From assembly GCF_014645655.1 (NCBI RefSeq), contig NZ_BMMD01000003.1, positions 1 through 64,000 on the forward strand: a stretch of 64,000 nucleotides of DNA, written 5' to 3'. The notes under the pieces were generated by a model, which saw nothing but the letters and a program-made list of their open reading frames with translations, had not been told where the DNA came from and did no database searches. Shown in pieces: positions 58,901 through 64,000 of the stretch. Position 1 is the stretch's first letter, and the number at the start of each line of letters is the position of its first letter. The position numbers and the translations under genes are program-made. This DNA comes from Agromyces bauzanensis (GTDB lineage: Bacteria > Actinomycetota > Actinomycetes > Actinomycetales > Microbacteriaceae).

Positions 58901-59274
58901 TGGCGCTCGTGCGAACGCCCGGCCAATCGCCGATGCTCCCCGGCGCCGTCCGCTTCGGCGACCTCATCTTCACGTCGGGGTTGGTGGCGTCATCGGTGTT
59001 CGCGGGAATGGCGTCGGGGGCGAAGGTGCCCTTCGAGGAACAGGCCGCAGGTGCGCTCTCGGCGCTGCTCGCGGCCGTCGAGGAGGCGGGGGGCACCAAG
59101 GAGACCGTGGTCAAGCTCGAGGTCTTCCTCGCGAGCGCCGAGCACTTCGACGCATGGAACACGGAGTTCCTGAAGGCATGGCCGCACCCCGGGCCCGCCC
59201 GCACGACGGTCATCGTGGGATTCGCTGCCCCGAGCATCCTGATCGAACTCCAGGCGGTCGCCACCGCCGCTTGA
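58900..59274 (+). CDS. RidA-family protein (imine/enamine deaminase-like)
   Basis: A 124-residue YjgF/YER057c/UK114 fold protein whose ATG shares one base with the preceding stop. Motifs: GAVRFGDLIFTSGLVAS, FEEQAAGALSALLAAVEEAG, TVVKLEVFLASAEHFDAWN, GPARTTVIVGFAAPSILIEL. The catalytic Arg region is PARTTV (R of the usual P-x-R-x-x), and the terminal acidic residue is E in LIELQAVA, as in active RidA. It hydrolyses reactive 2-imino or enamine intermediates; here it probably cleans up a product of the preceding oxidase. Confidence 0.88.
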   Translation: MALVRTPGQSPMLPGAVRFGDLIFTSGLVASSVFAGMASGAKVPFEEQAAGALSALLAAVEEAGGTKETVVKLEVFLASAEHFDAWNTEFLKAWPHPGPARTTVIVGFAAPSILIELQAVATAA

Positions 59275-59375
59275 GCCGGCCCACTCCGGCGATCACCGCG
59301 GTCTGCGGCGCCCACCTCGTCGTCCTGCCCATCGCCCTCGCAGGCGGTCGGGGTATGAGCGGAGCGCGCTGGGCA

Positions 59376-59459
59376 TGGTCACGGGCTTCGCGGTGATCGC
59401 CGTCGGCGTCATGCTGCTGCTCGTCGTGACGGTGAGCGCGATGCGCCGGGCGACGTAGA
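59376..59459 (+). pseudogene. Possible membrane-protein remnant
   Basis: A 27-residue frame ending TAG 59457-59459 reads MVTGFAVIAVGVMLLLVVTV then SAMRRAT, one membrane helix with a basic tail. The frame is open a little further upstream (SGYERSALG) with no start. It may be the end of a lost transporter gene or a small membrane peptide. Confidence 0.3.
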
Positions 59460-59503
59460 CAGGGCGACGCCCGCCCATCCGGCCGCCCTCCGCGGCTCGT
59501 CGC

Positions 59504-59920
59504 TCAGGCGGCGAGGCCGAGCCGGCGCAGGTCCTCGCTCGACGCACGGTACTCGTCGCCGTCGGCGACGGTGGTCTCCCGCGGCACGCGTGCGCCGTTC
59601 TGCACGCGCGCGTCGGTGCCGACGGTCGCGTAGGGGCCGATGACGGCGTTGCGGCCGACGACCGCGTGGCGGCCGACATGGGCGTTCACGCCGATGACGG
59701 CGCGCTCCGCGACGATGGCGTCGCGGTCGACCCACGCACGCGGGCCGATCTGGGCCCCGCGCTGCACTTCGGCGCCGGGGTCGACGTAGGCCGTCGGGTC
59801 GACGAAGGCGGTCGGGTCGACCTTGGCGGTCGTGGCGACGAGGCCTCGACCGTTCACGTGCTTGCGGTAGCGACGCAGGACTCCGGCTTCGTCTTCGAAC
59901 TCGACGTAACTGATGCCCAC
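59504..59920 (-). CDS. Left-handed beta-helix (hexapeptide-repeat) protein
   Basis: A 138-residue protein from GTG 59920 (GGAGGAG upstream). After a 35-residue N-terminus (ISYVEFEDEAGVLRRYRKHV) the sequence is a run of hexapeptide repeats: TAKVDPTAFVDPTAYVDPGA, EVQRGAQIGPRAWVDRDAIV, AERAVIGVNAHVGRHAVVG, NAVIGPYATVGTDARVQNGA. This forms one or two dozen coils of a left-handed beta helix as in acyl- or nucleotidyl-transferases and gamma-carbonic-anhydrase-like proteins. No His triad or acetyl-CoA loop is apparent, so the enzyme activity is doubtful. Confidence 0.75.
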   Translation of the reverse strand: MGISYVEFEDEAGVLRRYRKHVNGRGLVATTAKVDPTAFVDPTAYVDPGAEVQRGAQIGPRAWVDRDAIVAERAVIGVNAHVGRHAVVGRNAVIGPYATVGTDARVQNGARVPRETTVADGDEYRASSEDLRRLGLAA

Positions 59921-60045
59921 GTTCTCCTCCTTCCGACGTGGTGGCTCCACGTCCGAACACTGATACAACACCCGGCGTGACCGGGGCATTCCCGCCGGCC
60001 GTGCCCGTCACGGACACCCAGCGGACACTCAGTTCGGGGGTGACC

Positions 60046-60785
60046 CTGAAACTCCGCGGCCACGACGTCACCGTGCTCACCGGGTCGCGCTCGGTCGAGG
60101 CCGCCATCGCCGACCTCGCACCGACGCCATCCTCGTCGACGCGGCCTTCGCGGGCATCCTCCCGACGCTCCTCGACGACCCCGCGAGCCGTCCGCCGGTG
60201 CTCGCCGCCGGTGTCATCCCGCTGAGCCAGTCGAGCACGGATGCCGCCCCGTACGGCCTCGGGCTCGCGCCGAGCGCCTCGGCGCTCGGGGCGCCTGCGG
60301 AACCGCGCGCTGAACTCGCTCGTGCAGAAGGTGCTGTTCGGCCGGACCCAGGAGCTAGCGAACCGCACCATGGTCGCGGGTGCGCTGCCCGAGTGGTGGC
60401 CGGAGCTCGACGGTGAACGCCCGGTCGTGCACGTCACCAGCTGCTGCCGAAGACCGACGTGTTCGTCACCAACGCGGGCTACGGCGGCACGCAATGCGCG
60501 CTGAGCCACGGCGTGCCGCTCGTGGCGGCGGGCGACACCGAGGACAAGCCGGAGGTGTCGATGCGCGCCGCGCGGGCGGGCGTCGGCGTGAACCTCAGGA
60601 CGGGCACCCCGACCGCGGACGCCGTGCGCCGTGCCATCGACGCAGTGCTCGCCGACCGCGCCTACCGCAGCCGGGCGCAGGTGCTCGCGGCGCGGATCCG
60701 CCAGTACGACACGTTCGCCGACATCGAGGCGGAACTCGAGGCGGAGCTCGAGGCGGCGGCGGGCGCGAGAGTGCACGTCGCGTGA
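60046..60785 (+). pseudogene. MGT-family glycosyltransferase, broken into several frames
   Basis: Four pieces of one macrolide-type (GT1) glycosyltransferase lie in order but in different frames and with deletions: LRGHDVTVLTGSRSVEAAIA (about 60046-60120); TDAILVDAAFAGILPTLLDD...PPVLAAGVIPLSQSS (about 60121-60290); RNRALNSLVQKVLFGRTQEL...WWPELDGERPVVHVTS (about 60297-60440); KTDVFVTNAGYGGTQCALSH...GVPLVAAGDTEDKPEVS to the stop at 60783-60785. The donor-binding G-Y-G-G-T-Q is preserved, but the N-terminus and about 80-90 residues before KTDVF are gone. Clearly non-functional. Confidence 0.85.
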
Positions 60786-60899
60786 CGCCGCACCCACGCC
60801 CCGCGACCGGACGGCGGTGCGGGTTAGGCTGGCCTGAGCCGGCTTCGCCGGCCTCGCTCCGTCGCCGGCTCCCGCGCCGGCCCGATCCGGGATCCGCCC

Positions 60900-62663
60900 A
60901 TGCCAGCCGCCCCGCTGCTCGAGCTCGATGCCGTGCGCATCCGCCACGAGGGCGCGTCGCGTGCGACGCCCGACGGCGTCTCCCTCGACGTCCGCGCCGG
61001 CGAAGTGGTGCTGCTGCTCGGCCCGTCGGGCTGCGGCAAGTCGACCCTGACGCTCGCGCTCGACGGCCTCGTGCCGCACGCCGTCGCCGCCGAGCTGGCC
61101 GGCACGGTGCGCGTCGCCGGGCTCGACACGCGCGAGCACCCGGTCGCCGAGCTCAGCGAGCACGTGGCCATGGTGTTCCAGGATCCCGACGCGCAGGTCG
61201 TCACGGGAACCGTGCTCGACGAGGTCGCCTTCGGTCCCGAGAACCTGCTCCTCCCCGTCGAATGGGTGCTCGAACGGGCCGAACGGGCGCTGAAGCTCGT
61301 CGGCCTCTGGGATCGCCGGGGCGACAATCCCGACGTCCTCTCGGGCGGCGGGCGCCAGCGGCTCGCGATCGCGTGCGCACTCGCCCTCGCCTCCCCCGTG
61401 CTCGTGCTCGACGAGCCCACCGCCAACCTCGACCCGGCCGGCATCGACGAGGTGTACGCCGTGCTCCGCGAGCTCGCCAGCGAGCGCGACCACGCGATCG
61501 TGCTCGTCGAGCACAACCTCGACGCCGCCGTCGACATCGTCGATCGCGTGGTCGTGCTCGACGCGGCAGGTCGCGTGCTGGCCGACGGCCCGGTGGGGGA
61601 GGTGCTGCGGCGGCGCGCCGCCGAGCTCGCCGAGCTCGGCGTGTGGCTTCCCGTCTCGACGCTCGCCGGCATGCGGCTACGCGCCGCGGGCGCGCCGATC
61701 GACCCCTTGCCGCTCACGCCGTCGGAGCTCGCCGCCGCGCTCGAAGCGGTCGACGCGCTGCCGGCGCCGGTTCCCGAGGTCGTGGAGCGTGTCGACGGGA
61801 CACCGGCCTCGAAGAGCCCAGCGAGCGAGGGCGCCGCGCCCCGGCCGGCCGCGATCACCGTGCGTGACTGCTCGGTGCGGCGCGGCGGGCGGCGCGGGCC
61901 GGTCGTCGTCGACGGGGTCGACCTCGACGTGGCATCCGGAGACTTCCTCGCCATCGTCGGCACCAACGGCGCCGGCAAGACCACGCTGGTGCAGGCCATC
62001 GCGGGCGTGATCCCGGCCCCGCGCGGCACGGTCGACGTGCTCGGCATGGACCCCTCGCGCGCCTCCGCCCGCGACCGGGCGCGCCGCATCGGCTTCGTCT
62101 TCCAGAATCCCGAGCACCAGTTCATCGCGCACACCGTCGCCGACGAACTCGACCTCGGGTTCCGGCTGCAGGGCGTTCCCGACGACGAGCGCCCGGCCGA
62201 GATCGAGCGGATGCTGCGTCGCTTCGGCCTCGAGCAGCTGCGCGGCCAGCACCCCTTCCTGCTCTCGGGCGGGCAGAAGCGACGGCTCTCGGTGGGCACC
62301 GCGCTCGTCGCCGGGGCTCCCGTGCTCGTGCTCGACGAGCCGACGTTCGGTCAGGACCGCGCCCGCGCGTCCGAGCTCCTCGGCATCCTCGGGCGACTCA
62401 ACGCCGAGGGCACCACGGTCATCATCGTGAGCCACGACCTGCAGCTCGTCGCCGACCACGCGAATCGCGTCGCCGTGATGCAGGGCGGGCGGATCATCGG
62501 GGCCGGCCCGACCGGCGAGGTGCTCGAGGGCCCGCTCATCGAGGCGGCCGGCCTGCGCCATCCGCCGCTCGCGCGCGCGACCCGCAGCCTGGTGCGGCAT
62601 CCGGAATGGCAGCATGTGACCCGGATGTCGCAGCTGCCGCGCCCCGGCCGGGCCGCCGCATGA
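60900..62663 (+). CDS. Energy-coupling factor (ECF) transporter ATPase, fused double ABC domain
   Basis: A 587-residue protein from ATG 60900 containing two ABC domains. First: Walker A GPSGCGKST (41-49), VFQDPDAQVVTGTVLDEVAF, LSGGGRQRLAIACALALA, VLVLDEPTANLDP, EHNLD. Second: Walker A GTNGAGKTT (354-362), VFQNPEHQFIAHTVADELDL, LSGGQKRRLSVGTALV, DEPTFGQD, SHDLQLVADH. The F-Q-x-P-x-x-Q motif and the fusion are typical of EcfA/YkoD-type ATPases for vitamin or metal uptake. It pairs with the EcfT gene 24 nt downstream. No S component gene is adjacent. Confidence 0.92.
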   Translation: MPAAPLLELDAVRIRHEGASRATPDGVSLDVRAGEVVLLLGPSGCGKSTLTLALDGLVPHAVAAELAGTVRVAGLDTREHPVAELSEHVAMVFQDPDAQVVTGTVLDEVAFGPENLLLPVEWVLERAERALKLVGLWDRRGDNPDVLSGGGRQRLAIACALALASPVLVLDEPTANLDPAGIDEVYAVLRELASERDHAIVLVEHNLDAAVDIVDRVVVLDAAGRVLADGPVGEVLRRRAAELAELGVWLPVSTLAGMRLRAAGAPIDPLPLTPSELAAALEAVDALPAPVPEVVERVDGTPASKSPASEGAAPRPAAITVRDCSVRRGGRRGPVVVDGVDLDVASGDFLAIVGTNGAGKTTLVQAIAGVIPAPRGTVDVLGMDPSRASARDRARRIGFVFQNPEHQFIAHTVADELDLGFRLQGVPDDERPAEIERMLRRFGLEQLRGQHPFLLSGGQKRRLSVGTALVAGAPVLVLDEPTFGQDRARASELLGILGRLNAEGTTVIIVSHDLQLVADHANRVAVMQGGRIIGAGPTGEVLEGPLIEAAGLRHPPLARATRSLVRHPEWQHVTRMSQLPRPGRAAA

Positions 62664-62687
62664 GGGACACCGCATGAGAGCCGCCGC

Positions 62688-63533
62688 ATGACCACCGCCG
62701 GGTCGACCGTGGCGGCGTCCCGCAACCCGTACGCGGAGCAGGCACCCGTGCCCACCGCACGGTTCCTGCACGGACTCAACCCGCTCGCGAAGCTCGCCGC
62801 GCCGCTGCCCGCGATGATCCTCATCCTCTTCACCCGCGACCTCGCCACGCCGCTCGGGTTCGTGGTGCTGGCGCTCGCGCTGCTGCTCGTCGGTGCGCGG
62901 CTGCGGGCGCCGGCGGTCGTGGCGCTCCTCATCGGCACGCCCCTGGGCGTGGCGGTTCTCGGGGTGACCTTCGGCGTGTGGGTCGACCCGGCGCGCCTCG
63001 ACGACGCGTCGACCGCGGCATCCATCGTGCTCCTCGAGGTCGGCGAATGGCGGTTCACGCTCGCCGCCTACCTCGTCGGCCTCGCGACCGCGCTGCGCGT
63101 CGCGTCGATCGTGCTGCTCTCGCTCATCGCCGGGCTCACGACGACCGGCCCCGAGCTCGTGCGCGCGCTCGTGCAGAACCTGCGCGTGCCGTACCGGCTC
63201 GGCTATACGGCCCTCGCCGCCCTCCGGTTCGTGCCGCGGTTCCGGCACGAGCTCGACGTCATCCGCGCCGCGCACCGGGTGCGCGGCATCGACACCGGGC
63301 GCGGGCCGGTCGCGGCCGTGCGCCGCTCGATCTCGTACGCGATCCCGCTGCTCGCGAGCGCGATCCGCCACGCCGAGCGCGTCGCGCTCGCCATGGAGGC
63401 CCGCGCGTTCGGTGCGCATCACACCCGCACCGAGCGCACCGTCAGCGGCTGGCGCCTGCCCGACACGGTGTTCGTGGCCGCGTTCTGGCTCGTCACGGCC
63501 GCGATCGTCTGGTGGGGGCTGCTCGCCGCCTGA
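62688..63533 (+). CDS. ecfT: ECF transporter transmembrane component EcfT
   Basis: A 281-residue membrane protein from ATG 62688 with five or six helices (PLPAMILILFTRDLATPLGF, VALLIGTPLGVAVLGVTFGV, AAYLVGLATALRVASIVLLS, AFWLVTAAIVWWGLLAA). The two cytoplasmic coupling-helix motifs with A-R-G are RAAHRVRGID and AMEARAFGAH, which dock on the two ATPase halves. HGLNPLAKLAAPLPAM is the usual N-terminal motif. It connects the ATPase to one or more S components encoded elsewhere. Confidence 0.92.
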   Translation: MTTAGSTVAASRNPYAEQAPVPTARFLHGLNPLAKLAAPLPAMILILFTRDLATPLGFVVLALALLLVGARLRAPAVVALLIGTPLGVAVLGVTFGVWVDPARLDDASTAASIVLLEVGEWRFTLAAYLVGLATALRVASIVLLSLIAGLTTTGPELVRALVQNLRVPYRLGYTALAALRFVPRFRHELDVIRAAHRVRGIDTGRGPVAAVRRSISYAIPLLASAIRHAERVALAMEARAFGAHHTRTERTVSGWRLPDTVFVAAFWLVTAAIVWWGLLAA

Positions 63534-63615
63534 CGTGCGGACGCACGGGCGCCCGCAAGCACGCCCGTACAACCGAGCACGCCGGCCGAGCCGTCGCGGT
63601 CGCTCCGGATGCCGA

Positions 63616-64000
63616 CTATCCGGCGGCCGGTGCGGTGTCCTCGATCTCGACGAGGAAGACCAGCGTCTGGCCGCCGAGCGGGTTCTGCTCGCTCTGCTCC
63701 GTGCCGTACGCGTACTGCGGCGGGATGGACACGATCAGCTTCGTACCGACCTTCTGCCCGATGAGCGCCGACCCGAAGCCCTGGATCACCTGGTCGGTGG
63801 AGAACTGGGCGGGCTCGCCGCCGTAGGACTGGTCGAAGACCTCGCCGGTGTCCCAGCTCGTGCCCTGGTAGTGCAGGGTGACATTGTCGCCCTGCGCCAC
63901 CTCGTCGCCGTCACCCTCCTCGAGCACCTTCAGCAGGTACTCGGCGGGCGGCGGTGTGGCGGGCAGCGTCACGGTGGGCGCCTCGCCGTCGGCGCCGAAC
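63616..64000 (-). CDS. FKBP-type peptidyl-prolyl isomerase, 5' part beyond the window
   Basis: The minus-strand frame runs open to the window edge; at least 128 residues are visible. The C-terminal FKBP domain is complete: GDNVTLHYQGTSWDTGEVFD, QFSTDQVIQGFGSALIGQKV, LIVSIPPQYAYGTE, LVFLVEIEDTAP. A GTG at 63972 might be taken as a start, but the upstream codons (FGADGEAPTV) resemble the linker between a signal/first FKBP domain and this one, as in actinobacterial tandem FKBP lipoproteins. Catalyses cis-trans isomerisation of X-Pro bonds, probably outside the cell. Confidence 0.88.
   Translation of the reverse strand, partial: FGADGEAPTVTLPATPPPAEYLLKVLEEGDGDEVAQGDNVTLHYQGTSWDTGEVFDQSYGGEPAQFSTDQVIQGFGSALIGQKVGTKLIVSIPPQYAYGTEQSEQNPLGGQTLVFLVEIEDTAPAAG

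Noticed and set aside
59990-60230. Plus-strand frame starting at 59938 as a separate gene
   Set aside because: Only its LRGHDVTVLTGS segment is protein-like and belongs to the broken glycosyltransferase; the rest is frame noise.
60820-60840. GGTTAGGCTGGCCTGA resembling an IdeR/DtxR iron box
   Set aside because: Only about 13 of 19 consensus positions match, and TAGGCT is a common actinobacterial -10; an iron box is not supported.

Overview
The window is high-GC DNA from an actinobacterium, most likely a member of the Microbacteriaceae (Agromyces/Microbacterium-like). The evidence is GC-rich wobble positions, frequent GTG/TTG starts, many probable leaderless genes (TANNNT about 6 nt before the start codon), an F420-type LLM oxidoreductase, a mycoredoxin, a DUF222/HNH gene end, and the repeats GAGCTTGTCGAAGGG and GTTTCGAGACGCTC. 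The genus is inference. No rRNA, tRNA, CRISPR array, transposase or integrase was seen.

Layout. 1-5.8 kb: end of an HNH endonuclease gene, an ECF sigma factor broken by an in-frame TGA next to its membrane partner (19-proline linker), a DUF2510 membrane protein, and a repeat-containing lipoprotein divergent from a MocR regulator. 6-11.9 kb: a coiled-coil protein, a pRiA4b ORF-3-like protein, a 2-oxoglutarate/Fe(II) oxygenase and an HD hydrolase-like protein. 11.9-19.5 kb: a VapBC-type toxin-antitoxin pair divergent from a complete four-gene Wadjet (jetABCD) anti-plasmid system; this is the defence core of the window. 19.5-25 kb: DUF4442 protein, acyl-CoA dehydrogenase, then a decayed zone (inverted DUF4190-like remnant, DHFR-like remnant, EamA transporter with a nonsense codon, truncated metallophosphoesterase), part of it bracketed by two similar palindromes.

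25-35.5 kb: epimerase, copper module (CopZ-like protein plus CopA behind a CsoR-like operator), MacB-type ABC exporter, Hsp20 with both HAIR and CIRCE elements, an NAD(P)-binding protein, a broken MFS gene, FUSC and TspO-like membrane proteins. 35.4-40 kb: a structured intergenic region (candidate small RNA), a DUF2207-like protein with an alpha/beta hydrolase, a membrane molybdopterin oxidoreductase and a TM2 protein. 40-43.7 kb: agmatine deiminase plus amidase, divergent from a TetR regulator with a 16-bp operator palindrome. 43.7-54 kb: TM0106-type nuclease-helicase, YdeI-like protein, mycoredoxin, two LLM flavin/F420 enzymes, a BaeRF-type release-factor-like protein and an FAD (BBE) oxidase.

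54-59.3 kb: a five-gene operon (substrate-binding lipoprotein, permease, ATPase, FMN 2-hydroxy-acid-oxidase-type enzyme, RidA) with a divergent TetR regulator; it reads as uptake plus oxidation of one unidentified small molecule. 59.5-64 kb: a hexapeptide-repeat protein, a shredded MGT glycosyltransferase, an ECF transporter ATPase-T pair without an S component, and the start-truncated (window edge) end of an FKBP isomerase.

Two themes run through the window: a defence block (VapBC, Wadjet, possibly the TM0106 protein) and an unusually large number of broken genes (at least six clear ones) carrying simple lesions such as C-to-T-type nonsense codons, a 1-nt deletion, internal deletions and an inversion.
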